Notes: generated by a model from the letters alone, not told the origin. Shown: positions 44,621-57,731, counted from the stretch's first letter. The stretch: DNA of 64,000 nucleotides from Numida meleagris (GCF_002078875.1 NC_034421.1:12289887-12353886); one strand, 5' to 3'. Numbers and translations: made by a program.

Positions 44621-44798
44621 TTTTCTAATGTTCTAGAATCTCCTGTATACTCTGGAAGATCATTTAAGTCTTGGGGTGAAGCAGAAATCTGTTCTGTACT
44701 TATTTTTAATGCTTGGCCATTCTTTCCTATCACTTCCAGTCCAGTCAGTCCAAGGTAGTGAGGATCTCCCCAGGTCATGGTAAAATTCAGTTGCAGGC
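44621..44798 (-). CDS. KATNIP: KATNIP coding exon (WGDPHYLGLTGLE motif)
   Basis: Residues 683-741: LQLNFTMTWGDPHYLGLTGL, then EVIGKNGQALKISTEQISAS and PQDLNDLPEYTGDSRTLE. It opens the third unit and agrees closely with mammals. Acceptor TTTTACATAG, donor GTAAGT. The two leading bases complete a Cys codon and two bases at the end open a Lys codon. Confidence 0.96.
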
Positions 44799-46590
44799 CT
44801 ATGTAAAAGAATATACATACAATGTACATATATACATACATGCATACTAGTTTAAAGTATGGGGCCTAGCCTCCAAAACTGTGTAATCAATATGAACTAG
44901 AATACACTTTCACTGGTACAGAGCAGACAAAAAAAGAAACCAAAAAGCAGAACAACAATGTAAGATTGCTACTTACAAGTCCACATCTCATCAAACACAT
45001 TAAAAGCTGCTCTTCATGCCATGGGTTAATACAGAACACCTCATGAGAATATGGATAAAAGCAGAGTAAAATGCTGTAGTGTTTACCTACATTGTCAGGA
45101 GGCAGAAGGCTTCCCTTATCACTCTTAAGTAGCAAGCAACCTAGCAATTTGCTCCGAGTGGGGGTCTGTCACTGCCATTAGCAGTGCTATTGGATCTACT
45201 TAATCTCCACTCTGTGACCCACTAATGCACTAAGTCCAACTGCTCATACTCTGGCACAAACAACAGCTCATAGTCTCCATCTGAACCCACTTCATTCAAG
45301 GATCAGACTCAATTAGCATTGGGCAGCCACATGACCTCACCATCCTAAATAAAGCAAAAAGAGTATGGTAGATAATATGTGCAACACTTTTCTAGTGATC
45401 AAGTATTATACATTCACGGCTGCCTACTTGCCAATAGTTTGAATCCAAGCCAAAACTCCTTCCATTCTGTACTCTGTATTGTCCAATCAATTACTATTTT
45501 CTATCGCACAACTTCTAATGAGCTAAATATTTATTCTATACTCTATATATATCCTGTATATGTCAAGTTCCCAAGAATTAGCACCACGTGTATTTTGCTT
45601 AAATAACTGTATATGCTGCATTTGGATAGTTCCTGGTCTGCTTGCCTACCTCCACATAACAGTACAGCACCTCTCGTAAATCTGTGTTAGACCGTTAGTG
45701 GGCTACTGACATCTTGTTCACTTGTAACTATACTGCTCCCAATCAACCATGTCATCAAGTGTCTCATTACTCAGATTGCAGAGTGACAGTAATTCAATAA
45801 TACATATAAGCAGTGACATGACAGATTTTGAGATTATGCAGAAACAGAGAAGACCTATTAGTCTGAAGGCTATCTGTTATCTTTTGCCATCTAGGTGACT
45901 ATGTGGACTTATCTAAATTCAGTCTCTCATAAATCCCACGAGTAGATTGCTTAGAGAACACCAATTCATAGTTAAACTGAAAAAGGAGATGTGGGTTTCT
46001 GTTGTATTTAATGCACTAACTTCATGTCCAAACTGCACACATGGAAGCATCTTAATGGCACAGCACCACTAAAAAACAGCATTGTTGATTTCCCTGCATC
46101 TCCAGCGATTAAATAGGAAAGAAACATTGCACCAACACAACTTTATCTTCAGGTCCACCTGCTTCACGCTTTCCAAAAAATATAAAGAGCATATACAGAT
46201 ACCACAAGCAATATTCCAGTCTGATCAGGTTCCATAAAAATCCATCACTGTAAATTTAAAATGTTTCATTTATTATGTTAAATGTAGCTCAGAAAGAATC
46301 AAGTTGGACAATGTCTAATGAAGCACTGGTAGTCAGGATGCACGGTAAAACAAACAGCATTAGAGCTGTTAAGCCATCCAGCCCAATTACCTATAAATAG
46401 CAGTAGCAATTTACATAAGACTAAGTACACATAAATTCACTTGGGTGTTGAGATCTCTTTATATTTGCAAGGACACTAAGAAATAAATAGTTCCATTAAC
46501 TGACAAGCTTGGAACTATGGCTACATTGATATTAGCTACTATTCCCAAGGCCATTTCTTATTATAGAAATATGCAAGAGTTCCCAGGCAA

Positions 46591-46628
46591 ATATATATAG
46601 ATAGATATATATATATATACACACACAC
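46591..46628. repeat. (TA)n / (CA)n compound microsatellite
   Basis: Alternating ATATAT with two ATAG units, then ACACAC. Followed at once by a T and C homopolymer stretch. Confidence 0.85.
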
Positions 46629-46737
46629 TTTTTTTTTTTCCCCCTCCAAACAGACATGGAAAAGATAGGATCAAGCAGCTGTCCACACAAGGTTAGTATT
46701 CACGTTCTGTATAGCACATAGGTGAATTCTACATAGG

Positions 46738-46925
46738 CCAGTGCAGACTGGAAGGGACCTCTGGAGGTCTAACTCCTGTCCATGAGATCAGGTCCCTCAG
46801 GAGCTCATCCCGTAGAGTTGTGAATGTCTCTAGGCCCACAGATCACAAAAACTGTCAGTGCCTGTGTCTGACTGCCCTGGCAGTGAAAAGGAAGCCTCCT
46901 TTAACCACAGTTAAGTCCTTCTCCA
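46738..46925 (-). mobile_element. CR1-like fragment (antisense)
   Basis: It begins with GACTGGAAGGGACCTCTGGA, the reverse complement of a CR1 3' region, and continues with GGTCCCTCAGGAGCTCATCC and GAATGTCTCTAGGC. Diverged; the right limit is approximate. Confidence 0.7.
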
Positions 46926-47797
46926 GCACTTTCCCTCCAAGAACTCAGTGGGAATCAGGACCTCTTTGTTTGGTAGAGACAAGTTATTCCAATCAGCTGG
47001 TTAACGATATCTTGTCATCATGAGAGACTGCATCTGCTGAGCTCTGAATTGCATCCTCGCTATCTTTTTCACCCACTTTGAGAAATGGAAAGAGGGAAAG
47101 GCAGCTAAAGTTCACAAATATAAACTGATGATAGACATGTTCATCCATAATGTTTATAGATGGATATACTTGGATCATAGGAATAGCCCATAGATACGTG
47201 GCTGAATAACAGTATTGTGTGTATTTGCAGAGAGTACATCACAGGTGGCCAAATACTTTATATGCCATGCACAAGCAGCAAATTTCTCTTTGCTGGGTCA
47301 AAGGACCAGGAACTGGTACTTCTGGGCCATTCAGAGGCTCTCTGGAAAATAATCTGAAGTCCCAGAAAGGGTGGGTTTTTTTTTTTTTCACAGTATAAAC
47401 AAACCTGGTACTTTCAGCACAGATGTAACATTCTGGTCTAGTTTCACTCTAGGGTTTCTATTGTCAATCCAATCTGAGAAAATCAGTCAGTCTAAATAAA
47501 TATGTAGGATTGGAAGAGAATTACTTGGTAATGGACACAGCTATCACAAATCCCATTCAAGAACTAGGCAAATGGCTAGTGTTATTTTCTAAGATTAAAT
47601 GCCATCTGTTACAATATAGTGTTCTAAATCCCACAGTAAAAAAAAAAACTTCTGCCTTAAATACTCAATTACTCTTCTTTATTCCAGACCTGACATCTGC
47701 CACAAAGGTCTGTGCAACTGACAAATCAGATCCTCCTTGATAACATTAGTGGGAGTAGGGAGCAGCGTATGCAAAAAGTAAAGAAGAACCAACTTAC

Positions 47798-47873
47798 ACT
47801 TTCCAGTAAATATTCCTGGTTCCTTGGGCGTAGAAGCAGAGAGAGAATCTAGCAGAACTACCTGCTTTTGAAC
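47798..47873 (-). CDS. KATNIP: KATNIP short coding exon (KQVVLLDSLSAS)
   Basis: A 76-base exon for residues 658-682, VQKQVVLLDSLSASTPKEPG and IFTGK, between the second unit's linker and the third unit. It starts in phase 0 after GTTTTTTAG and ends with one base before GTAAGT. Joined to the next exon it reads TGKCLQLNFT, as in the mammalian protein (TGRCLQLNFT). Confidence 0.9.
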
Positions 47874-48006
47874 CTAAAAAACAAACAGATAGCACATTGA
47901 ATATGCAGATCATATACATTTTAGAGACATACTGTCTATGAAATATATTCTTGTTAGTGCATATAGGAACGTTAAATAGGAGACTCCCTAATGTGGGCTG
48001 ATTTTT

Positions 48007-48169
48007 CTTGGAGAGACTGAAATTGCTAAGTCACTTTTTCTTACCTGCAGACTGCCATTAGCAAATGACGACATGGGGCACTTCCAAGATGTTGCAAGTG
48101 TGTCACAGAGACAAGAACTGCCCTTGTTAAGCCCTCATAGAGTGCCATTGCAATTTCAGTCTCTCCAAG
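48007..48169. repeat. 20-bp perfect inverted repeat with 123-base spacer
   Basis: CTTGGAGAGACTGAAATTGC at 48007-48026 and its exact reverse complement at 48150-48169. The right copy lies inside the exon-like segment 48045-48194 and the left copy just past its donor, so a transcript of either strand could fold back on itself. Confidence 0.9.
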
Positions 48170-48194
48170 CAAACCGCATACTGCAACACACCAT
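48045..48194 (-). other. Exon-like segment (candidate cryptic or cassette exon)
   Basis: On the minus strand 150 bases lie between a good acceptor (CATCTATTGTAG) and a good donor (TGCAG followed by GTAAGAAA). One frame is open across it and reads WCVAVCGLLGETEIAMALYE and onward, but its phase does not fit the flanking KATNIP exons, which join in phase 0. In phase 0 it meets a TGA after 12 codons, so inclusion would truncate the protein. It is therefore a pseudo-exon, a poison-type cassette or a chance arrangement. No known domain recognised. Confidence 0.35.
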
Positions 48195-49631
48195 CTACAA
48201 TAGATGGAAAAACAGAAAACAGCTCTGCTACTGAGGGTTATCTTCTCACAAAGCACTGACTCCATCTTTTTCTCATGCCTTTTTCTCAGAACATCTTTCA
48301 AAGACCAATCTGGGAATTGAAATTTCAAACTCTACTGAATATCAACATCCGTGGACTTAGTAAAGTTCCTAGTTTTATTGAGCCTTCCCTTGCAGACCGT
48401 AAGAGGTGGCTTACCACCTCTTTTCTCCCTATTCCTCATTTCCTGGACACTCAGTTCCCTCCATTCCATTACTATCCACTATCTTTTCTTTCAGATTTAG
48501 TGTCATTTTCTACTATTTCAACACTCCTTGTGAACACTGACCTACATATGTTCTTAGATCCTTACAGCTAGAACAAAATACTATCACTGTGCGGGAGTTA
48601 CTGGAAAAGAAACAAAAAGTAGGAAGTATTACCAAGCTCCTACACCTGACCATTCTGAAATGGTTCCCTTAGTTAAAATCATGAGGAAGGAGAAGAAAGA
48701 CAGACGATCATGGATAATACCGACAAGGACATAAGATGCTTTGTTAAGAGCTGCAGTCACTGCAGTAAAACTCTTTCTCATCCATTGAAGATGTTACAGC
48801 AGGAAAGGGTTAATGATCAACAGGCAGAGACTGCTCAAACCCAGTTTTAGTTTGAATGATGATGTTATGCTGGGGAAGACAAATTGTCTAGTAGATTCGT
48901 ATCGTTCTGATAGCATACACATCCAGCTACAAAATCTCGACGGTCCTAGCACATACTGAATGACAGAGAGATCAATGGTTCAGTTGCAATAGCTATTGCT
49001 ACTCCATTGCTGATACAGCATGTTTCAGAGTTAGAAAAAGAGTAAGAAAAGCATCACAGATGAACAGCAAAAAAAAAAGAGGTAGAAGCTCTAAGTAAGG
49101 ACCAGGGAGCCCAGGTCTAAGCTTTTGTAATGAAAGAGATCCTGGGTGAACGCTAACAATGAGGAAGTGATGAATAAATGAAAGGTGATACTCAATTTGT
49201 GTTTGTGAAATCCTGCATTACACGAAGTGTCTAAACAGTTTAAGGTATTGCAAGTGAAGATGGAAACAGTGATTGGTACCACTATTAACTAGCACTGGAG
49301 AAGTCAAAGGGTTAGAGTCACTGACTCATGACAGCAAGATCAAATTCCAATGTCAGAGCATTTCCCTATGTCATGTCAGCCACCAGAATGGGCCAAGATA
49401 GAGCACACAGGCCTGAAAACAGCACAAGGCACATTAAGAACCACATGTTAGGAGTACTTTAGCTGAACCAGATAGAATTTTGATTCAGTTTTGGATTTCC
49501 TCACAGTTGTACAAGAGTGCCCCACTGAAAAAGATGCCCTCACTGAAGAAGGAGCAGGTGCTCATCAGTATTCCAAGAAGATAGAAAGCAGCTTAAAGAC
49601 TATGCCATACCACTTTAAGCAGAAAGTCAAG

Positions 49632-49659
49632 CAGGATTGTTGCTCAGTCAACAATCCTG
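49632..49659. repeat. Perfect 11-bp inverted repeat (hairpin)
   Basis: CAGGATTGTTG at 49632-49642 and CAACAATCCTG at 49649-49659 around a 6-base loop. An overlapping alternative pairing (TCAGTC with GACTGA at 49644-49665) also exists. Intronic; no known RNA family recognised. Confidence 0.88.
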
Positions 49660-50070
49660 GACTGAAGTAAGGCAAGACTGCAGTGCATGAAAATATAGCC
49701 CTCCTCCAGCAGTGAAATACCTACTCTGTGGAATAGCAGGGAACACCTTTATGCTGCAAAAGGGATACAGATTTGTGAAGACGCTAGTTAGAAAATAGAA
49801 AAAATAAAGGAGGACTTGGGAAGATATGAAGTGACATTACGCTAGATCCTATCCACCTCAGGTGTTTTATTTGAGGATAATAAATAATAAATAAGCAAGC
49901 ACATACTCTGTGTGGAAAATAGGGAAAAAAAAGTCTTTGGAGCAATGGGAAGCAGAGCTGCTCATTACATGAATAAATGTATGGTAAAAATCACTGACAG
50001 TGGTACAAACCTTTAGGAGTACCTAAATCTAACTAAAGAAACCCCTGTACTTTCTGCTCAAGTAAGTAAA

Positions 50071-50110
50071 GAAAAAAAAATATATATACACATATATAAA
50101 TATATGTATG
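50071..50110. repeat. A-rich / (AT)n low-complexity tract
   Basis: A run of A followed by TATATATACA-type units, inside a KATNIP intron. Confidence 0.8.
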
Positions 50111-50354
50111 CACAACCCTGTAGAGCCTTCCTGGTAGTCTCATTAACCAGAGAAAGCAAACTGTGGAGGAACTTCTGAGCTTAAAAAATTCCCATGAATT
50201 ATTGAGCTGATGAAAAAAAAATCTTCAAAACACAGATAGCTTTATTAAATTCTTCTACAGAGCTTCACACTATCACAGAAATCAGCGCCTCCTATTTCTA
50301 TGACATATTTCAGAAAGACACATTTATAAGAGCCCTGAATGCAGAGATCCCCAC

Positions 50355-50563
50355 CTGTTGATCCTCTGTTCTTAGCCCTGCTTGCGTAAAAGGTCTTTCA
50401 TCTCCATCCCCATCAGCAGTTGCTGGCCTCTTTAGCTCTTCTTCAAATCTCAGAGAGCTGGCATTTTCCATTTCTCCATCGTATGTCCCATCATAGCAGT
50501 ATATAGCTTCAAGAATATCATCATCTGTACTGAACAGAATAGTATCCCCAAAGTGCTCTGGAG
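50355..50563 (-). CDS. KATNIP: KATNIP coding exon (acidic linker)
   Basis: Residues 588-657: PEHFGDTILFSTDDDILEAI, then YCYDGTYDGEMENASSLRFE and onward to LRTEDQQ. FGDTILFSTDDxILExI closes the second unit; the rest is acidic and probably flexible. Acceptor TTGCCTTCAG; the donor GTGGGG is weaker than the other KATNIP donors. Two leading bases complete an Ala codon and it ends in phase 0. Confidence 0.93.
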
Positions 50564-51126
50564 CTGAAGGCAACATATAGAATTAAACCGAGAAGCTACA
50601 TAAAAGAATATTTAGAGTGCTAAAAATGCTATTCAGTCCTTCTTTACATTTAATTTACAGCAGTGTTTAAAGATAATACATAAGGAACAGGTACTGACTA
50701 CTGATACAATTATGTTCAATTTCAACCTTAATTGCCTAGCAGACAACCCTCCAAGACCCAGTCAAATTTCAAGTACGTATGAAAAACGAGAAAAATGCTT
50801 CTTCATCACCTTTTCCAAAATACCATATCTATGAAGACTAAAAACCTGCAACTTAAATATCTAGTGACTATCTGAGGTTACTGAAATACGATCTTGTTTA
50901 TAAGACACCATTAAGATTAAAAATTAGCTCTACATGCTACTTAAATTCACAATATCATTAGAAAATGTATTAAATAGTTTTGGATTACATTTTGAAATTA
51001 AAAGGATTAAGTGCTATATAAAAGTCCCAATCTGCTTTGAAGAGGAAAGAGATAACAAACAAGATAAATGTACTTGTTTATATCGTACTGCTGCTTCCAC
51101 AAAGTAAGAAAGAAATGATAGCATAC
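50564..51126 (-). other. KATNIP: KATNIP intron
   Basis: A 563-base AT-rich intron; nothing recognised. Confidence 0.85.
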
Positions 51127-51861
51127 CTCCAGACAAAGTTCCTGAAGCTTTTGCAATTTCTCCTTTAAAGATGCATTGTTCATCTAACATCATTATAATG
51201 TCTTTCACACCCCTAAAAGAGTGTATGCGAGATTTATTATAATTCCAGATCCTAATCATAGCTACTTGACAGGGATTCACAAAGTCAATAAAGATAAAGT
51301 GAGGTTTTCCAGGGGTAAATGGCGCTAGCCAGAGATGCATATCATCCTGCGTCAGATTTACCCCATCAATTAAGTTGGTTATTACTCTGGGATCTTTGCC
51401 ATAAGCTGGTAAAATATTTATATCAGGTGGTTCGGCTGTTATTTTTGAGATCTGAACAGGCTCTCCTTTAGAACTGAAAACTTCAATTCCATTAAGACCG
51501 ACATAATGTCTGTCTCCCCATGTTGTTCGAATGTCTATTACTAAGTGCTGCCCGTAAGGTAAAACTGGTATTTTAAAATCACTTCCATCATGCGCCTCCG
51601 CAGAATTTTCCTCTTCTCGTCTTTTTGGTAGTGTTCGTGCTCCCTCTTTTCTCATGAGATGATATTCCGCAGGCCGGCTCGTTTTCTGCTGATGGAGAAA
51701 CTCATCAAAGATATCCCCCTGAAAATCCATGTTAGAGATTCGGCCACGATGGGAGTAATTAAACTTTACCAAGGAGTTCCAGGACTCCTGCAGAGTGTGT
51801 TCTTGCTCATTGTGCCACTTTGCTCTAGAGGTGCCAGCGTCCTTGACAGACAAGTCCTCAT
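51127..51861 (-). CDS. KATNIP: KATNIP coding exon with a complete DUF4457-type unit
   Basis: Residues 343-587. The first hundred or so residues are a polar linker (DEDLSVKDAG and onward, with RTLPKRREEEN). From about residue 445 it carries a whole repeat unit in one exon: TTWGDRHYVGLNGIEVFSSK, then NLIDGVNLTQDDMHLWLAPF, then IRIWNYNKSRIHSFRGVKD and MMLDEQCIFKGEIAKA. The acceptor is TTATTTTCAG and the donor GTATGC. In the other units introns interrupt this block; here none does. Beyond the donor an open frame runs on for about 37 codons; that is intron. Confidence 0.97.
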
Positions 51862-54800
51862 CTGAAAATAACATTACATATGCGTTCAACATACTGACAC
51901 GACTGGAAGCAAACCACTACAACCGACATTCCAGAACTACGCAGTTCAGTGTTCCCCAACTATGAAATTCTGTTATATGAGCACTTTTATATTGCCTCCC
52001 TGTTATAAAGGCTATAGGACACAACTTCCCTTTCCATTTAGACATAATGGAAACAGTCACTTAAATACTGAAGAGCAACACGTGGCAATAAACAAAACTG
52101 CAAGTAAGTTTTAGACTGGCAATTCTTGACTGAACACTTAAAGAAATTCATCATTATGCAAATCTCGTAATTTAAGATCTTGGGCAAAACCCCTGGAAAA
52201 AAGTCCCAGTGACATACATTGGGTGGCTATCAAAACATACTGTCTGCATTTCTGCACAAGGTCTGTCAAGAAGCTGGACAGAGCTGAACTGTTTAAAGTT
52301 TTTAAAGCATTACAGAGAAAATCCAGTACTTCTTTTTTCAGCACAATAGGAAGAAATAAGATAAGAAGGTCCACTCCGTAGAGGGGGTGGACCACTAGGA
52401 AGGGGTTGGAGAAGCACAATGAAAAACAGAAACAGATTTATTCATACAACCACTGGAGGAAGACAGATTCTCTGCTGCAGATGCAAACTTGTATGTTGAT
52501 GGAAATAAGAATTCCTATGTGTCACATTTTAATATAACTTTATGAAGTATCAATCCAGCATCTTAGGTACAGTCGGTTCTATAATAGCCTTGATATTCAA
52601 AGATAAAAATACATTTGAGAAACCCTCAGAATGATAGCTGGAGAGATACTAACCTAAAGCATGCTCTTTAGCAGGCCTTAGGAAAGAAAACAGAATTGCT
52701 GCTTGAACTTGGTAACTTCTATAAATTTAGCATCACATCTACACAACTGCAGGTCCCTTCTCTTCAGCTGCTGCCACCATCCTCTGTAGTCTACCTTTAA
52801 CTGCAGTTTCTGTTGCCACCATCTTCCTGCACAGGAGATGTCTTCCATGCAGGTTTCCTCCATCTCAGCCACCCAAACCACTACACCTGTATTAGCAATC
52901 CTCATCGCTGAGCACTATTCAAATACAAGAGGAAGACTGCAATGGAAGAGGAGGGAGGAAGGAGCTTGATGAAGGAAAGGTAAGGACACAAATTAGGAAG
53001 AGGAGAGATGAGGAAAAACCATACAAGAGAGAAGGATGAGAAATAGAGACTATGAAACAACTGAACTGCATTTGCTCTACTTCTGCCACGTATGATAAAA
53101 TATTCCAATGCTATTCTGAACACAGAAGAGACTGTGGGAGAGGCAGGATGGTTTGAGCCAATTCTCACACCTGGCAAAAGGAAGATACAGAGTGCTGAGC
53201 CTTAGGTGGTCTAAAGAGAACTGTTAAACTGACAGCGCCCAAAGCAACTACAATTAATCAGCAAAAGGGAAAATCTTCAGCCACACGCACAAGAAAGGTG
53301 GTGAGAAAAGAAGTAGGTTCAGCACTCAGTGAGGATGAGGTGAGTATTGCATTCTACGCACAGAAGAGCCAAATGCTTTTCTCACTTCAACAACAGTAAG
53401 ATGCAGATGGGGGATAACCATGGATCTCATGGGAACGCGGTGAGGGCAGCACAGAGGAGCTAAGTAAGAGCAATGCTCTCCTTGTGACCCCTCCGGGGAG
53501 CTGCTTGATTTCCATCTCAGCACAATTAAGAGCACATAATAATGATTTTCAATAAAGTCGTCATTTTTGTATATTTTTTTTCAAATAAATGAAGAAAAGC
53601 AAATGCAGTAGTGAACAATTACAGGCCCATGGGCTAGATTTTAGTTCTGTACAATGTCCTTGAGTGTACAGTAAAACAAATGGTTTTCAAGAAAAAATGC
53701 CAGTTGCAATAAAATGCAAAATAATGTTTTCCCAGAAGACTTTTTAAGACTAATTTTTAACTTCATTTTTGGAATCACTGGGAAAGAGGCGATGTTCCTA
53801 ATCTGTCTATAGCCAATAATCAGTTACACAGGGGACAACTAAGATAAAAATAAGAATTCTAAAGCAGATGGGAAACTACCTGAATGAGCATTGTGTTCCA
53901 TATGCATAAGCATGAAAGTCTGGAGACCAACCTGGCCACTCTTCCCCATCCCACAAGTGAAATACAAACAGGAAGCAAATTTCAGAGAGGTATTTCAGTG
54001 AACAGTAGTCATTTGCAAATCACTTTGTTGTTGATATCTATGCCTGTACATATACTCAGGGGGTGTGTGATGGCAAACAGTACTTCCCAGATTCTCAGAA
54101 TTTACAAGATACTGTATATTTCTTTACCACTTTAAAATACCAAAGCTTGAAAATTTCAGGATAGGGAAGTATAGATGCATATTTGATATCCATTGGCTTC
54201 CCCTGGTTTTGATTTTTTTCTTTTTTTTTTTTTATTTTTAAATGTTAAGTACTCCAAGCAGTGCAGAGATGAGAGCATTGAAGTAGTTCTACAAGAGTTC
54301 AGTAGGAGTGATTTTCAATGGGAGGTTAATAACTTTGTTAGCTACATTAAAGAGCAACACCAGGAAAAGCGGAGATCTGAAAAGAAAGCAGAGGATAGCC
54401 AGAAAGCAGAGGTCAATGGCTGAAGATTTACAGGGTCTGGCATTCCTTTTAGCATCTAGATATATTGCTTTTATTGGAGCCTTGTGAACAAGTCATGGTA
54501 TTCCTGCCATCAACTTTGATAAAGAACATCCACTTGCAGATGTTACAGACACATCCCTGATCTTCTGCATGCCTGACTGTGTGATGGATGCTATCCCAAG
54601 GAGCCAGAAATAATGATCCCTCCAACATGCATCTCTCCTGTGGGCTTAGGTAGGGTGTCTTCAATCACCAAATCTCGTGTCCTACTTCTGCCAGCAACAC
54701 ACGCCACGCAATTCCTCTAAGAACCTCAGTAAACTACATTTTGGGGGCAACACAAGCTTGAAAATAACATCTTTCCTCTTCTCTCCTCTGTTGTATTAAT

Positions 54801-57731
54801 CTCATGCCTATTCCCTGCAGCTAAAAATAGCAATCATTTTTCCATGCTGCAATCACACGCTTCATTTCCCAAATCATTTTAAATGCTCTCTTCTGTTCCA
54901 CTTTGCAATCAACTTTCCTGAAAACGGATGATCAGAACAGCAGTTTTCCAACTGAAAGTCTCACAAGTGCCTGTGCTGAGATATTAACATTTCCCTAACT
55001 AGCAGAAAAGCCTCTGCTGATAGATCCTTCGAGTGCCTCGCTATAATCATGCCTGCGTCACACCAGCACTTCATAGTCAATCTGTGATCAGCTACTCAGC
55101 CAGGATCCTTCTCTTCCTCAGTCATTTGCAATTGATGATTACTCAGCGTACAACTTAATTCTGTTATTAGTCCCCAAATGACCTCGCAAGCAGTACTTCT
55201 GCACTGCATTCCACTCCTATTACTCCAGCCCTCAAGTTCATCTTTCTGCGCAGCTCTTCGATCCTCTCAACTCGTAACACCCCAAATTATACGTTCTTCA
55301 CAAATTTTATCAACATACTTTTACCATTTGCTTTGCACACTGAAGCATTTACTGAAAATAAAAATGTATGTTTTTATAGCAGCAGTAACTCAAGCCAAGT
55401 ATGCCTGTATGTGCTATTTCTAATTTCCGTTTTTCTCATTATTCCTCATTTAATGACCGAAGATGAGCTGTGATGTTGCATGTAGGCTTGTGTAGCTTTC
55501 TCCTTGACACATACTTCCACTGGGAAACAGAAGTTCCCTAAGCCCTGTAAAAGTTTAAACCCACCGCTATTAAGGAAACATGTAAAATCATTTCACTGTT
55601 GTTAATGCTCTTTGAAAACGACTTCATCCTGCACAGTATAGCAGGGGAGAACAAAAGTTGCCAGATGTGATTTTCCCCAGGGACAACCACATATTGAGAG
55701 TTTTATTGTCATTTCTTTTTTCCTGGTAAGAGTTTTAAGCATTAGATAACTAAAGCTGCTCTGAGCAAAATTAGAGGACACCGTAACAAGAATCATGATA
55801 GCTGACATTATAACCCCTACATTGTTCCCATTTTTTATAATGGAACAGAAATTACTAGGCTGAGATTTATTTACAATTTCCGTAATGAAGGCAAGTATTT
55901 AAATTCAAATTCTCTCTAGTTAAAAGTCAAAAGTCAAGCTGAAGTTGCTATAAGGTCACTGTATTGTTTCTCAGTATTAGTTTTCCCCTTAATCTAGGCA
56001 TGCATCAAAACAAAGGTTAAGAGAGAACATAATACAGTGAGAGGGGCTTTCTGTGCCATCTCATGATACTGACATCTCTCTTGTTTTTAATGCAGGGAAA
56101 TCACTCATTCTATATTGTTACAGATCCTCTGTTAAATTATATATTTTCAGTGCTTCCATTACAAGTAGGTTTTAACTCCTTAACTTAATGCAAGACCCGA
56201 TTTAAAGGATTTCCAAAAGATGGAATATATTCTAGAATTAGATGAATAGCACATTAACAGAGAAATGAAAGAAATTTAGGCCTATCAGGTCTATGAAATT
56301 CAGAGCTGATTATACGGCTCGTGGATTAGCCTGTATATAGTATACTTCTTCAGACTTGCCCGTGCCACTTTCGTCACAGAGGAAACTGAGACTTCAGGAA
56401 CATAAGCTTGGTTAAAACACTGAGATTGATAACAACAACAGCAAAAAATTTTTTTATCTCCTTTAAATCCACACCTGAGCAAAGTTGCAAACACGGATCT
56501 ACAGCTCTTTCTTTTGAAAGTCATTAAAAAAACTTTTCTGCTTACATAGCAAAGTGTAACATTTCTCTAGCAAAACGTTTCACTTTCTTCCAGTGACTTG
56601 TCCAGCCATTCTGCTCCTAGAGTCCCAAGACAGCACATGGTGCTGCTCCTGAACAAAAGTTGATACATTTGTGGACCATGGATCACGTAATTTTCAAATT
56701 AAAGAATCTGAATGGCTTCTTGGTTCTCCCTGTATCTTATTTCTGTACTGCATACACAAGAAGGAGAGAGATGCATGGACAAAGGAGGTGAAAGGAGTAG
56801 CAACAGTAGGAACTGCCGTAGACAGCATATATTCTTACTGAGAAAGACAGAAACTTGACTACACAAACTCTTAAGTTTACTCATTACCTTGAGGTCACGC
56901 TCTTCCTCATCGTTTTGCAAACTTTAATTTATATCAGTGAACATTTGCAGTCTGCAGAATTGCCAGTTTTCAGAATATGAAGGCTGCACATTTAGTCTTT
57001 AATCTTCTCCAAATAATTTTTAAAGCACTAACCCAAAGTGGCACATTTTTCAGAGCGTTTCATGTTCAGTGTATAGCAAGGTGAGAGACTCTGAGCACTG
57101 CTGTAGCATGAATGAGAAAAACTGAATACTGCAAATAACACTACTAAAATCCCACTGTTTCTACACCCAGAAATTGCCAGCAGGTAAAGGAGGTGATTTT
57201 TCTTCTCCACTCAGTGCTGGTGATGCCAAAGTGGGAGTATACACTGTATAACTGTATACAGTTTTGAGCAAACTTAGTGGAAAAGTCCACACCAGGACCA
57301 CAAAGATGATTAAAAGACCAAAGCGCCTTTCCCATGAGGATATGCTGAGAGAGCTGGGAATCTTCAGCCCAGAGAAGAGACAGCTCAGGGGCATTTTATT
57401 GATGTGTATAAATACCTGGTGGGAGTGAATGAAGATGATGGAGCCAAGTTCTCTTCAGCAGTGCCCAGTGACAGAACACAAGGCAATGGACACAAATTAA
57501 AAACCATGAAACTCAACGTTAACACGGGAAAGTGCTTTTACAGTGAGGGTAGTCAAACACTGAACCACCCAACTAAACACAGTTCTGGATAATCTGTTTT
57601 AGCTCACTGCTTGAGCAAGGGGGTTGACAAGATTATGTCAAGGGGACTCTTCCAGCGAAAGTGTTTCTGTGCTTCTGCAAAATGAACAAAATATCAGCCC
57701 TTACAGTAAGTTTGCTATTATGAGCCCTTAC
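51862..57731 (-). other. KATNIP: KATNIP intron (largest in the window)
   Basis: A 5.9 kb intron. A sense-oriented CR1 lies at about 57285-57680, close to the donor side. Scattered open frames of 60-93 codons have no recognisable motifs. A GA-rich stretch lies around 52920-53040. Confidence 0.8.
57285..57680 (+). mobile_element. CR1 LINE 3' part (sense)
   Basis: It reads GGACCACAAAGATGATTAAA, then CCAGAGAAGAGACAGCTCAG, then ATACCTGGTGGGAG, GGACACAAATTAAAAACCAT and the closing GAGCAAGGGGGTTGACAAGA, the order of the CR1 ORF2 end and 3' UTR. The last tail repeats are lost. It lies antisense to KATNIP, about 50 bases downstream of an exon's donor. Confidence 0.93.

Larger units (their letters stand above)
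44799..47797 (-). other. KATNIP: KATNIP intron
   Basis: A 3.0 kb intron with an (AT)n/(CA)n run at about 46591-46628 and an antisense CR1 piece at about 46738-46925. Confidence 0.8.
47874..50354 (-). other. KATNIP: KATNIP intron with cryptic exon and inverted repeats
   Basis: A 2.5 kb intron. It holds an exon-like segment at 48045-48194, a 20-bp inverted repeat partly overlapping it (48007-48026 with 48150-48169), a perfect 11-bp hairpin at 49632-49659 and an (AT)n run at about 50071-50110. Confidence 0.8.
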
